Of a DNA stretch of 47,696 bases, positions 7,807 to 15,849 are shown one piece after another. Below the pieces are notes generated by a model. That model was not told the DNA's origin. It saw only the letters and a program-made list of their open reading frames with translations, and searched no databases. The translations under genes and the position numbers were made by a program. Positions within the stretch are counted from its first letter, which is position 1, and each line of letters begins with the position of its first letter. Origin of the DNA: JBAVQS01 sp049694275 (GTDB taxonomy: Bacteria > Chloroflexota > Anaerolineae > UBA4142 > SHND01); contig JBAVQS010000031.1 in the NCBI GenBank assembly GCA_049694275.1, positions 1 through 47,696 on the forward strand. Reading direction: 5' to 3'.

Positions 7807-8730
7807 CTATTGGACCTGGCCGTTGAGAATCTTCATGACGGTACCGAGGAAATCGACCGCCTTGTCGTGCGAGCGCTGGAACGAATTACGCCCGATGATG
7901 GAACCGAAACCACCGCCGTCGCGGATGGCGCGAACTTCATTATAGACCGACTCGTCGTCCTTGGCGGCGCCGCCGGAAAAGATGACGACGCGGCGACCAT
8001 CAAACGCTCCCTGAACGACGTGGCGGACGCGTTCGGCCAACGTCCCGACCGGGATCTGGTATTTCTCGTACACCTTTTTCGCTTCGGCCTGCTCGACATT
8101 CTCGGTGGGCAGCTTGACCTTGACGATATGTGCGCCGAGCTGGCAGGCGATCTGGGCCGCGTAGGCCGCGACGTCGACGCTTGTCTCACCCGCCTTGCTG
8201 AGACTGGACCCGCGCGGGTAGGACCAGACGACGACCACGAGCCCGTTCTCGCGCGCTTCTTCCGAGAGCTTGCGCAGCTGCTCGTACATCAGGCGCGACT
8301 GGGAAGACCCGGGATAGATAGTATAGCCGATGGCCACGCAGCCGAGGCGCAGGGCGTCCTGCACGCTGGCGGTCTGAGCCGGCATGGGGTCTTTTTCATC
8401 ATAGAGCGTTTCATGATTGTTCGCCTTGAGGATGAAAGGGACCTCGCCGGGAAATTCGGACGCAGCCTGTTCAATAAAGCCGAGGGGCGCCGCATAGGCG
8501 TTGCAGCCGGTCTCGATCGCCAGTTTGGCATGATACCGGGGATCATAGCCGGCCGGGTTGGGCGCAAAGCTCCGGGCGGGGCCGTGCTCAAACCCCTGAT
8601 CGACGGGAAGAATCACCATCTTGCCGGTGCCGGCGAGGGTGCCATGATTCAACATCCGGGCCAAATTGGTGCGCACACCGGGATTCTCTGAAGCGTACCA
8701 ACTCAAAATTTCCTTAATTCTGTCCTGCAT
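7807..8730 (-). CDS. fba: Class I fructose-bisphosphate aldolase, archaeal/DhnA type
   Basis: 307 residues, related to E. coli FbaB. Cleaves fructose 1,6-bisphosphate to dihydroxyacetone phosphate and glyceraldehyde 3-phosphate, or the reverse. Landmarks: ILPVDQGFEHGPARSF (about 40-55), the Schiff-base lysine region HIVKVKLP (K204 or K206), and SGGAAKDDESV with SIIGRN phosphate-binding loops near the C-terminus. A GGAGG box stands seven bases before the ATG. It is the upstream gene of a pair with the PPi-type phosphofructokinase, giving a reversible middle section of glycolysis and gluconeogenesis. Confidence 0.93.
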   Translation of the reverse strand: MQDRIKEILSWYASENPGVRTNLARMLNHGTLAGTGKMVILPVDQGFEHGPARSFAPNPAGYDPRYHAKLAIETGCNAYAAPLGFIEQAASEFPGEVPFILKANNHETLYDEKDPMPAQTASVQDALRLGCVAIGYTIYPGSSQSRLMYEQLRKLSEEARENGLVVVVWSYPRGSSLSKAGETSVDVAAYAAQIACQLGAHIVKVKLPTENVEQAEAKKVYEKYQIPVGTLAERVRHVVQGAFDGRRVVIFSGGAAKDDESVYNEVRAIRDGGGFGSIIGRNSFQRSHDKAVDFLGTVMKILNGQVQ

Positions 8731-8939
8731 CTTTGCCTCCAGAACAATTATGATTACTCACCGGCAACCCGATCAGGGATGGACCAGGACCGATGGGTTG
8801 GACCCGACGTAAAAGGCCGGCTCCCCCTCTCCCTTGAGGCTGAGCCGACCATGACTCGGGACTATTTTAGCACTCACAAAAACAATGGGCAAATTTACGA
8901 GACGAGCGCGGCAGGACAACTGCCGATGGCGAAACGGGA

Positions 8940-9962
8940 CTAGCGCTGGATAAAAGGGAGCCAAAAGAGATTCCAGACCGGGCCGGGGCCGGCCTGCCCC
9001 GAGTTGGGATCGACCATCAGCCCGGATTCGTCAACTGCCTCGAAATCCGAGCCGTGAAGCTGCCCAAAATTACCGACAAGCTCGTCATCATTCCAGTGCG
9101 AGTCGGGTGCGCCGGAGATGTACCAATCGCTCCCGTTGTCGGCAAGAATGAGGCCGTACTGCTGCATGGCGCGGAAAATCACCTGCTCGGTTTGCGGATA
9201 GCCGGAGATATCCACCGAGGCTTTCAGGCGAAAGCGTTGGCCCATAGGGGGATATTGCGCGCCGGTCAGGCTGGAAGCATCGTGCCGCGCCGGCCAGACA
9301 TGCGCCGACCGGGTGTTGTTTACGGTGAACCGGATGGCATGGTTGATGGCGCCGCTCTGGACTTCATCATAGCGCACGAGTCCGGAGAACATGGGCAAGC
9401 CCGCGGCATCTGCCGAGGTCCAGGTGTCCGGCCGGAGCGCGTTCGAATTGAGGTCATACTTGGCGCTCGAATCGACCATCCAGCTTCCATCCGACTGTGG
9501 AAATGCTTGATAGAGCTCGTAGAGCAAGCAATGGCCCTGATCGATCACCAAAACATGCCGATCCCCAGTGCCGTTCGGGCCGCCTTCAATAGGGGCTGCG
9601 GTGGGGATGGGGAAAGGGCCTTTATCGCTCTCATCCGGATAGCCGTTGGGCGAAAAAGTGATGGGGACCAGGGGCTGACTGCCGGGAACTGTGGTATAGG
9701 GAATGCCGTTGGGCGCGCCATTCCACACCGTCCCAAAATCGGGATGCAGGCCATTCGCCGGGCTCATATTCTGGATGTAGGCGTTCGAATTGGCGTCGAC
9801 CGGCAGCGAATCGACGCGCACATTCCATACATTGTTGGAAGGAAAAACCGGACAGGTTCCGATATCGGCAGAGGCCGGTGGGGCCAGGCGGGCCGCCAGC
9901 AGAATCACCCCGCCGGCGAACAAGGACAAGAGCCAGATACGACGAGTGCGAGCGCTTTTCAT
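8940..9962 (-). CDS. Secreted protein of unknown function
   Basis: 340 residues. A basic N-terminus and a hydrophobic stretch (about 8-30) ending near PASA form a Sec signal peptide. The mature part starts with CPVFPSNNVWN, a pattern I recall from uncharacterised secreted proteins of Actinobacteria and Chloroflexi, and continues as an acidic, Trp- and Gly-rich globular domain with no membrane anchor. AGGAGGG ten bases upstream fixes the start at 9962; the frame extends to 10235 but without ribosome binding site and across the divergent promoter. TATAAT lies at the complement of 9990-9995. No function can be assigned. Confidence 0.75.
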   Translation of the reverse strand: MKSARTRRIWLLSLFAGGVILLAARLAPPASADIGTCPVFPSNNVWNVRVDSLPVDANSNAYIQNMSPANGLHPDFGTVWNGAPNGIPYTTVPGSQPLVPITFSPNGYPDESDKGPFPIPTAAPIEGGPNGTGDRHVLVIDQGHCLLYELYQAFPQSDGSWMVDSSAKYDLNSNALRPDTWTSADAAGLPMFSGLVRYDEVQSGAINHAIRFTVNNTRSAHVWPARHDASSLTGAQYPPMGQRFRLKASVDISGYPQTEQVIFRAMQQYGLILADNGSDWYISGAPDSHWNDDELVGNFGQLHGSDFEAVDESGLMVDPNSGQAGPGPVWNLFWLPFIQR

Positions 9963-9989
9963 GTTCCCTCCTATAATCACAGCGTTCTC

Positions 9990-9995
9990 ATTATA
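9990..9995 (-). promoter_or_regulatory. -10 box of the secreted-protein gene
   Basis: TATAAT on the minus strand, placing transcription start near 9983 and leaving a leader of about 20 bases that contains AGGAGGG. No good -35 box is seen. It is back to back with the trmI -10 box about 60 bases away. Confidence 0.5.
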
Positions 9996-10051
9996 CCCCC
10001 TGGCGCTCGCGGGAGAGAATAGCACAAGGGTACGGAATACCCGGATATGTG

Positions 10052-10057
10052 TATAAT
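10052..10057 (+). promoter_or_regulatory. -10 box of trmI, probably leaderless
   Basis: A perfect TATAAT ends seven bases before the ATG at 10065, so the predicted first transcribed base is at or next to the A of the start codon. No ribosome binding site precedes the ATG. No convincing -35 box. Confidence 0.6.
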
Positions 10058-10064
10058 AGCGGGT

Positions 10065-11018
10065 ATGAATACTGCACAGCCTGGCGAGATGATTTTCCTC
10101 CTGGACCCGGAGGGCAAGCGGATGGTCATGAAATTGACCCCGGGACAGGAAATCCACACCCATCTGGGCCTGATCAAGCACGAAGCCATCGTCGGGCACA
10201 CTTATGGAACGACCGTCCAGACACAGCTCGGCCATTCGTATGTGATCCTGCGCCCTTCAACCCTCGACCTCATCATGCACACCAAGCGCACCTCCCAGAT
10301 CATGTATCCCAAAGACATCGGGTATGTGCTGCTCAAGATGAACATCATGCCGGGGATTCGCGTGGCGGAAGCGGGCACCGGGAGCGGGGCGCTGACGCTG
10401 GCGCTGGCGCGAGCGGTCCAACCCAACGGACGCGTCTATTCCTATGAAGAGCGCCCGGAATTCCAGGCGAACGCAATCAAGAACCTGGATCGGACCGGCT
10501 TGCTGCCCCACGTCGATTTCAAGGTCCGGGACATTCGCGCGGGGTTTGACGAACACGATCTGGATGCGCTCTTTCTGGACGTGCGCGAGCCCTGGCTCTT
10601 TCTAGCGCAGGCGCACGCGGCGCTCGCCAGCGGCGGATTCTTTGGCGCGCTCGTGCCCACCACCAACCAGGTGAGCGAGGTGCTGGGCGAAATGGAGGAG
10701 CAAGCGACCTGGATCGAGACCGAGGTGTGCGAGCTACTGCACCGTTTTTACAAGCCGAATGCCGAGCGCCTGCGCCCCTCCGACCGGATGGTCGCCCACA
10801 CCGGGTATCTCATCTTTGCACGGGCGGTCGCGCAACCGATGGAACCGATCCGGACACGGCGCGAGCGCAAGTATTTGCAACGGCGAACGGATGCGACGCC
10901 CATCGAACAGGTAGAGACAGAACTGCCAGAACCAGAGACGGCCGAGATCAAACCCACAGAATGGCAGGACCCATCGGAAGCGAGGACGACCGAACCGGGA
11001 GAGGAGATGCAAGAGTGA
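10065..11018 (+). CDS. trmI: tRNA (adenine-58-N1)-methyltransferase, TrmI
   Basis: 317 residues. Methylates A58 in the T loop of tRNA using S-adenosylmethionine. The N-terminal small domain contains HTHLG and the usual RPSTLDLIMHTKRTSQIMYP stretch, followed by SAM motif I VAEAGTGSGALT (about 105-116), acidic loop SYEERPEF, and the catalytic-domain segment DALFLDVREPW. About 50 extra residues at the C-terminus are charged and rich in Glu, Pro and Thr. The start is the ATG seven bases after TATAAT; the frame upstream has no ribosome binding site. It overlaps the next gene by four bases. Confidence 0.93.
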   Translation: MNTAQPGEMIFLLDPEGKRMVMKLTPGQEIHTHLGLIKHEAIVGHTYGTTVQTQLGHSYVILRPSTLDLIMHTKRTSQIMYPKDIGYVLLKMNIMPGIRVAEAGTGSGALTLALARAVQPNGRVYSYEERPEFQANAIKNLDRTGLLPHVDFKVRDIRAGFDEHDLDALFLDVREPWLFLAQAHAALASGGFFGALVPTTNQVSEVLGEMEEQATWIETEVCELLHRFYKPNAERLRPSDRMVAHTGYLIFARAVAQPMEPIRTRRERKYLQRRTDATPIEQVETELPEPETAEIKPTEWQDPSEARTTEPGEEMQE

Positions 11019-11263
11019 ATCAACCGAGATTTGTCGTGGTGTACAAGGCAGCCGGCGAACTGGAGGCGCAGGTCGTCAAGGGACGGTTGACCAGCGAAGG
11101 GATCCCCGCCATTTTCCAGAATGAGGCGCTGGGCACGCTCGGATTTACTGTTGACGGACTGGGCGAGTTTCGCATCCTCGTCCCGGATGAATACGAGCAG
11201 GACGCGCTTGCTATCCTGCAAGCCGACGAACCATCCATCCCCCTCGACCCGAAAAAGGACTGA
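11015..11263 (+). CDS. DUF2007-type small protein
   Basis: 82 residues starting at GTG 11015, which overlaps the trmI stop (GTGA). The sequence fits DUF2007: a beta strand FVVVYKAAGELEAQVVKG, a helix SEGIPAIFQNEA, and RILVPDEYEQDALAIL. These small ferredoxin-fold proteins are sometimes annotated as putative signal-transducing proteins, but no activity is established. Coupling to trmI suggests co-translation only. The longer frame upstream of 11015 is a shadow of trmI. Confidence 0.8.
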   Translation: MNQPRFVVVYKAAGELEAQVVKGRLTSEGIPAIFQNEALGTLGFTVDGLGEFRILVPDEYEQDALAILQADEPSIPLDPKKD

Positions 11264-11285
11264 CCGGAACCTCCAGTCAGTCCTT
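11255..11285. terminator. Bidirectional terminator between convergent genes
   Basis: A 10-bp inverted repeat AAGGACTGAC (11255-11264) and GTCAGTCCTT (11276-11285). On the minus strand it is followed by five Ts, a good terminator for the methyltransferase gene, whose stop codon (11277-11279) is inside the arm. It also overlaps the end of the DUF2007 gene on the plus strand. Confidence 0.75.
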
Positions 11286-12011
11286 GCTTTGACGCTCTCC
11301 CTTTTCCAGCACGACCGCGTATCCGTCCTCAAAATCGATTTCGGTCAAGACCTCGGCGAGTCGCCAACCCTCTCTGGATACGATTTGCATCAACTCGGTC
11401 GGGGAGAAAAAAAGCACGTCGAACCAGTCGCCCTGCTTGTCCTCCAGGGTGTAGCGAATGCGCATCTGGCCGATGGGACGCCCCTGCGCGATATTCCGGG
11501 CGAGGTAGGCGCGCTCGACCGGATTGGTCGTGCCCGGCATGCGCGTGGTCGCCAGGATGCGTCCTTGTGGCCCTGTGACACGATACAGCTCGCGCAACAT
11601 GCGACGGAATTTCGGCAGCGCACCGCAGATGCCCAGATTGTTGCCAAACAAAAGGACCGTGTCCAATTCCCCATCCTGAAAGGGCAGCCGCCGGCACATA
11701 TCCCCGACCCGCACATCCTTGACGCCGCGCCGGCGCGCCAGTTCGACAAGCTGCGGTGACACATCCAGCGCAGTCACCGGAAGCCCGTGCTTTTGGAGAT
11801 AGAGGGAATGCCGCCCCAACCCACAGCCCAGGTCCAGCACGCGCCCGCGCGCAAATTCCAACACCTGCTTTTCAAACGCGGGGAAGGAGCGAAAAGAGGT
11901 CAGATACCAGGAGAGCTCCTCGGTATCCCGCCAGCCGTCGTCACGCTCCAGGTGGAGCGTCACTGGGTTCTTGTGGTAGAGCGCAGAGAGCGCTTCTGCA
12001 AACAGATTCAT
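11277..12011 (-). CDS. Class I SAM-dependent methyltransferase
   Basis: 244 residues of the methyltransferase-11/25 type. Motif I is VLDLGCGLGRHSLYL (about 55-69), followed by the acidic post-I residue in TALDVSP. The acceptor cannot be read from sequence; small molecules are typical for such proteins. Its ATG overlaps the stop of the upstream epimerase gene (ATGA, 12008-12011), so the two are co-translated and methylation of a nucleotide-sugar-derived product is a reasonable but unproven guess. Confidence 0.85.
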   Translation of the reverse strand: MNLFAEALSALYHKNPVTLHLERDDGWRDTEELSWYLTSFRSFPAFEKQVLEFARGRVLDLGCGLGRHSLYLQKHGLPVTALDVSPQLVELARRRGVKDVRVGDMCRRLPFQDGELDTVLLFGNNLGICGALPKFRRMLRELYRVTGPQGRILATTRMPGTTNPVERAYLARNIAQGRPIGQMRIRYTLEDKQGDWFDVLFFSPTELMQIVSREGWRLAEVLTEIDFEDGYAVVLEKGERQSKD

Positions 12012-12937
12012 TTGACCTTGAACCGGGGATCGTTCTGGAGTGTAGCCGCCAGGCCCTCTTCCAAAGAGACCTGGGGCGACCAGTTGAGCAACTCGCGCGC
12101 GAGTGAGATATCGGCGACGAGGCGCGAAACCCCGCCCGGTTCCTCCTGGTTGACAATCCGGTGAACCTCTTTGCCGGTCAACCGTTCGATCCGGTCCACG
12201 AGCTGTGCAATGGACAACTCGACGCCAGACCCGACGTTGATGACGCGCTGGTTGACCTGCGTCGCGGTGGCAGCCGCATACAGGGCCCGGACCACATCGT
12301 CGATATAGACAAAATCGCGCGATTGCCTGCCGCTGCCGAAAATGACAATCGAGCCGCCGCTCAGCGCTTGCTTGAGGTAACGCGGAATCACCGGCGCATG
12401 GGAGGGGGGCAAGGGTTGGTGCGGGCCATAGGCATTGAAAATGCGGAGGGCGACCGCCTCAATCTTCCAGAGATTGCCAATGGCCTGTACGTAATACTCG
12501 GAAGAGAGCTTGCTCACGGCATAGGGCGAGGCCGGGCGCATCACCGCGGTCTCTGGGGCCGGTTGATGCTCACATTCGCCGTACGCCGCGCCGCTCGAGG
12601 CGAGGATCACGCGCCGGATGCCGGCATCGCGCATCGCCGTCATCAGCGCAACGGTGCCGCCCACATTAACCGAGTTGTACTCGACGGGATAGAGGAGCGA
12701 TTCGGGGACCGAGACACGCGCCGCCAGATGATAGACGCAATCGACTCCGCGCAGCAGGCTCCACAGCTTGGGGACATCGCGGACATCGCCGCGAGAAAAG
12801 GCCACGCGCGGATCGAGCCGGCCGGGGTCACCCGCGCTCAGGTCGTCGAGCGCACGCACCGTATGACCCTGCGCGACCAGATAATTGGCGAGGGCCGTGC
12901 CGATAAACCCTGCGCCGCCTGTAATCAGAAAATGCAT
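12008..12937 (-). CDS. NAD-dependent sugar-nucleotide epimerase/dehydratase
   Basis: 309 residues, extended short-chain dehydrogenase. The NAD loop GGAGFIGTALANYL is at 7-20, HLAARVSVPES near 78-88 and the catalytic YAVSK near 147-151, with the Ser of ASSGAAYGE earlier. It resembles UDP-glucose 4-epimerase-like enzymes; exact sugar is unknown. ATG 12937 lies one base after the stop of the upstream surface-protein gene, and the end overlaps the methyltransferase start. The three genes form one transcription unit read from the promoter at 14044-14072. Confidence 0.9.
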   Translation of the reverse strand: MHFLITGGAGFIGTALANYLVAQGHTVRALDDLSAGDPGRLDPRVAFSRGDVRDVPKLWSLLRGVDCVYHLAARVSVPESLLYPVEYNSVNVGGTVALMTAMRDAGIRRVILASSGAAYGECEHQPAPETAVMRPASPYAVSKLSSEYYVQAIGNLWKIEAVALRIFNAYGPHQPLPPSHAPVIPRYLKQALSGGSIVIFGSGRQSRDFVYIDDVVRALYAAATATQVNQRVINVGSGVELSIAQLVDRIERLTGKEVHRIVNQEEPGGVSRLVADISLARELLNWSPQVSLEEGLAATLQNDPRFKVK

Positions 12938-12938
12938 G

Positions 12939-14027
12939 CTAAGAATAACGGATGGGGTGGGTGCGGCGCCGCATGAGCCGGAATGCGACAATCCCGACCA
13001 GGAACAGGATGCCAACCCCGCTGGCGCCGATCAGGCCGATCGCGCCGAGCAGCACAACAACCCCCGTCGACTTGGCCGGAGGGGGCGCAGCGATATCCGC
13101 CGCGCCGGGGTCCACGGCCGCGCCCGAGAGTGGAATGGCGCGCCGCGGTTTGGGCGTATCAGTAGGAACCGGGGTTACGGTGGGTGTATTGGTAACCGTC
13201 GGCGTATTGGTCGGGAGCTGGGTGGGAGTATTGGTCGGGTTGGGTGTATTGGTCGGCGCTCTGGTCACAATCGGCGCAATGGGAGCGGACTGAGCCACCG
13301 CGTGCGGAGTATCGGTTGGCGCAAGCGTGGGAGTAGCCGATGCAGCTAGAGTCGCGGTTGGTAGATCCGAACGGGGCAACATGCATATGACGTCCAGGAA
13401 AACCTTGTCGCTGGGCGCCGCGCTCGTATCATGCGCTCGAATAAAGACGGTGACGTGATCTGCCTGGGCTGCAAACGTGATCCGCATCGTCGGGCTGTTC
13501 AAACTCTGTCCCGAGCTACCGGTCCACAGATCCGATCCCCAGATAACATTGGGCGAATGGGCGTCCGTCCCGCCGGTGGGGTCCACGCCGACCATACGGC
13601 CAATCACGCCGTCGATCTTTTTGTTTTGGCCGCCGCCGGTATCGCGCAACATGGCGGCCCAACCGACAGAGAATTCATAAAAAGCGCCCGGCTGGGTCCC
13701 GCTAACGGTCTGAGCAATTCCCGCGTCAAATTGGACGCCGTCGCCATGGATGTACTGAGAAGAAGAGCCCGGGATATCGCCGTTGGCACTCTCATTGTCG
13801 GCCAGCGCAAACGCAGGAGGCGTGCCATTGAAAATAAAGGGGTTCCAGTAATTGGCAACCGTTCCGTACTGGGTGTTATAACCGCCCTCGGTCACAGACC
13901 CGTTTCGGGTCATGTTTCCAGGAAGGAGCGTGCAGGGTGGATCGCCGGCCAGCGCCGAGGGAGTAGCAGGAAGCGACAAGACCAGGATGCCAATGACGAG
14001 CAGGATACGTGCAATAATTCGGTGCAT
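12939..14027 (-). CDS. Cell-surface protein: signal peptide, beta domain, Thr/Pro stalk, membrane anchor
   Basis: 362 residues. Signal peptide (1-27, ending LAG), a beta-rich domain of about 200 residues (28-225) with a PGxFYEFSVGWA strand, then about 70 residues rich in TNTP and TPT units (about 225-300), one membrane helix (about 320-350) and a short RLMRRRTHPIR tail. This is a surface-exposed anchored protein with a flexible stalk; Thr/Pro stalks are typical of Chloroflexota. The protein at 14139-15137 has the same layout, so the two look like diverged paralogues. Ligand unknown; the globular part could bind carbohydrate. Confidence 0.8.
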   Translation of the reverse strand: MHRIIARILLVIGILVLSLPATPSALAGDPPCTLLPGNMTRNGSVTEGGYNTQYGTVANYWNPFIFNGTPPAFALADNESANGDIPGSSSQYIHGDGVQFDAGIAQTVSGTQPGAFYEFSVGWAAMLRDTGGGQNKKIDGVIGRMVGVDPTGGTDAHSPNVIWGSDLWTGSSGQSLNSPTMRITFAAQADHVTVFIRAHDTSAAPSDKVFLDVICMLPRSDLPTATLAASATPTLAPTDTPHAVAQSAPIAPIVTRAPTNTPNPTNTPTQLPTNTPTVTNTPTVTPVPTDTPKPRRAIPLSGAAVDPGAADIAAPPPAKSTGVVVLLGAIGLIGASGVGILFLVGIVAFRLMRRRTHPIRYS

Positions 14028-14043
14028 ATTTCAAGCTTGGGAA

Positions 14044-14072
14044 ACTATAAACGATAAAAAAGGACAAGTCAA
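14044..14072 (-). promoter_or_regulatory. Strong promoter of the second surface-protein operon
   Basis: On the minus strand TTGACT (complement of 14067-14072), 17 bp, then TATAGT (complement of 14044-14049). The start codon at 14027 is 16 bases beyond the -10 box, so the leader would be only about 9 bases and shows no ribosome binding site. Confidence 0.75.
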
Positions 14073-14138
14073 GTTAGCTGAACCATCGAATCGTGCGCCA
14101 GTGCAGGGGGGTAACCAGCCGGCTATCCGACGACCCAG

Positions 14139-15137
14139 CTATTCAACCAGTTTTCTGGACCGCCGCCAGTACCAAAAGGCCACTACCAAAAGCGCCAGCG
14201 CAAAACCGATTCCACAGAGAGCGACAAGGCCAACCACGCCGAGCGCCAGGATACGCGTCGAGACTCCAGTATCCGGCGTCGCGGTAGGAACCGGGGTTGC
14301 CGTCGGGCGACGGATACGGGTGGGCGCGGGGATTGCCGTATCGTCGACAGGCATGGTTGCGCTGACGGTTGGCGTAGATGTGAGTGCGGGCGAATCCGTA
14401 GGCGGAACGATGGCCGTGGGAACGATTGCGACGGTGGTCGGAACACGCGTGGGGCGAGCAGTCGCCGGCGCGGAGGTCGGCGGCGGCGCATTCGTCGCCG
14501 TTGGTGCGGTCACCTGGATGGGGGCCATGCCCGTATTCAATTCGAGCCTGGCGCTATCCACAAAGACGTCGACATGCTTGCCGCTGTAGGGATTAATCAC
14601 GCGGATAAATACAGTGATAGTCGAGGACCGGGCGTACTCGCTCACCTGGAGCACGTCATCCTGGAACTTACCCCGGGCAAAAAAGTCGCCCGACCAGGTG
14701 ACGGTCGCCGCATTAGGATCGACGCCGCCATAGGGATCGATGCCCAGCTTGCGATTGACCTGATCCCCGTCATGCCATCCGGCGCCGCCAATGTTGACAA
14801 CTGCGTACGCGAGGCTGAAGGTATAGCCATTACCGGGAGTGACCGGGACCTGTTGATAGACGCCGGACTCGAAGGGAGAATCACCCGAAACCTTGAGCGA
14901 GGGCCCCGCAGGCCAACCATCGGATGCAATCAGGCTCAGACCGGAGGCGCCTGAGGCCTTGAAGATTTTCCACGGCCCGGAGCCAGCGCCCGCGTCGCCG
15001 TAGAAATTGTCAAACCCACAATCCTGTAAAAGGCCACAGTCCCAGGTGACGGCGGCAGCGCGGGGAGGGTTGAACATGAAGAACAAGAGCGCCAGCGCAA
15101 GCGCCCCACTCATTGCAAACACGTTTTTCAAATGCAC
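14139..15137 (-). CDS. Cell-surface protein: signal peptide, beta domain, Thr/Pro stalk, membrane anchor
   Basis: 332 residues from a GTG start at 15137. Hydrophobic signal segment (about 8-28, ending AAA), a beta-sandwich-like domain with VYQQVPVTPGNGYTFSLAYA (about 90-110) and SSTITVFIRV, then a Pro/Thr/Ala stalk, one membrane helix near the C-terminus and a YWRRSRK tail. The domain order and the VFIR strand match the neighbour at 12939-14027. The start is set by the promoter: TATAGT ends seven bases before the GTG, predicting a leaderless message; the frame to 15194 crosses the promoter. Confidence 0.78.
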   Translation of the reverse strand: MHLKNVFAMSGALALALLFFMFNPPRAAAVTWDCGLLQDCGFDNFYGDAGAGSGPWKIFKASGASGLSLIASDGWPAGPSLKVSGDSPFESGVYQQVPVTPGNGYTFSLAYAVVNIGGAGWHDGDQVNRKLGIDPYGGVDPNAATVTWSGDFFARGKFQDDVLQVSEYARSSTITVFIRVINPYSGKHVDVFVDSARLELNTGMAPIQVTAPTATNAPPPTSAPATARPTRVPTTVAIVPTAIVPPTDSPALTSTPTVSATMPVDDTAIPAPTRIRRPTATPVPTATPDTGVSTRILALGVVGLVALCGIGFALALLVVAFWYWRRSRKLVE

Positions 15138-15144
15138 AGGCGCT

Positions 15145-15172
15145 ACTATACCTGAAGGAAGAAGAATGTCAA
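15145..15172 (-). promoter_or_regulatory. Promoter of the first surface protein, leaderless geometry
   Basis: TTGACA (complement of 15167-15172), 16 bp, TATAGT (complement of 15145-15150), then seven bases to GTG 15137. This is one of the best promoters in the window. Confidence 0.78.
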
Positions 15173-15208
15173 GCCATTGCGAGCGAGCATACACTCATGC
15201 GCAATAGC

Positions 15209-15236
15209 TTGACAGGTTTCGTTTCTCGGGTAAACT
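15209..15236 (+). promoter_or_regulatory. Promoter of the ATCase-domain gene
   Basis: TTGACA (15209-15214), 16 bp, TAAACT (15231-15236). Transcription would begin near 15243, about 31 bases before the ATG at 15274. It is back to back with the surface-protein promoter, 36 bases between the two -35 boxes. Confidence 0.72.
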
Positions 15237-15273
15237 CGCCCACAAGACTGTAAAAAAGGCCACCCGATTGAAC

Positions 15274-15843
15274 ATGAAAATGGACCTTCTCAACCGTAAC
15301 GAACTCGAGCAACTGTTCGCGCGTGCAGACGCCAACGACGCGTCCCCGGCGCACAATGTATCCGTCCCCATGCCCTTGCTGGACCTCTATATCATCTGGA
15401 AGGAAAAGGGTACGCTCGACGGACTGCGTGTGGCACTGCTGGGGAATCTGAAATCGAACGAGCGCGCCCAGACATTGGCCCGGCTTCTGGGCCGCTTTGA
15501 TGTGCGTCTCTCGTTCGTCTCCCCGGCCGCGCTCTCGATGCCGTATGACATTAGTGAAGAACTGCGCGCCGCCAACCTGGAGGTCGAAGAGACAAACGAC
15601 CTCCCCACGACTCTCGCCAAGAGCGACGTCCTATACCTCGTCCGGCTCGACCCCAAGCTGATCGAGCCTAAAATATTCGCCCGGTACAAGGACTTTTATA
15701 CGCTGACGCCCACCACAACGGCGGTCGCCAAACCGGGGCTGCTTGTCCTAGGCGAATGGGAAGGCGCAGAGTTATTGCTCGAACACGCCAGGGCACACGC
15801 GACCCAGTATGAAGGCGCGCTCAAAGCGGCGCTACCAGATTGA
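15274..15843 (+). CDS. Truncated aspartate carbamoyltransferase-like protein, Asp-binding domain only
   Basis: 189 residues. The body from MPLLDLYIIWKEKGTLDG (33-50) through VALLGNL, RLSFVSPAALSMP and DVLYLVRLDP is recognisably the C-terminal aspartate-binding domain of ATCase. The N-terminal carbamoyl-phosphate domain with its STRTR loop is absent. Catalytic motifs inside the retained domain are also gone: HPTQALLDL has become NVSVPMPLLDL, GDLKYGRTVHSL has become GNLKSNERAQTL, and HPLPR is missing. It therefore cannot be a normal ATCase. The frame is intact and has a strong promoter of its own, so it is probably expressed; a regulatory or binding role is possible. ATG 15280 is an alternative start. 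Confidence 0.75.
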   Translation: MKMDLLNRNELEQLFARADANDASPAHNVSVPMPLLDLYIIWKEKGTLDGLRVALLGNLKSNERAQTLARLLGRFDVRLSFVSPAALSMPYDISEELRAANLEVEETNDLPTTLAKSDVLYLVRLDPKLIEPKIFARYKDFYTLTPTTTAVAKPGLLVLGEWEGAELLLEHARAHATQYEGALKAALPD

Positions 15844-15849
15844 ACCGCG

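Noticed and set aside
6682..8691. 669-residue plus-strand frame
   Set aside because: Exact antisense shadow of the phosphofructokinase and aldolase genes, which have clear motifs and ribosome binding sites.
8773..8964. 63-residue minus-strand frame between the aldolase and secreted-protein genes
   Set aside because: No ribosome binding site, no recognisable domain, overlaps the end of the secreted-protein gene.
15268..15273. TTG at 15268 as the start of the ATCase-domain protein
   Set aside because: ATG at 15274 is in frame two codons later and is the more usual start; the difference is two residues.
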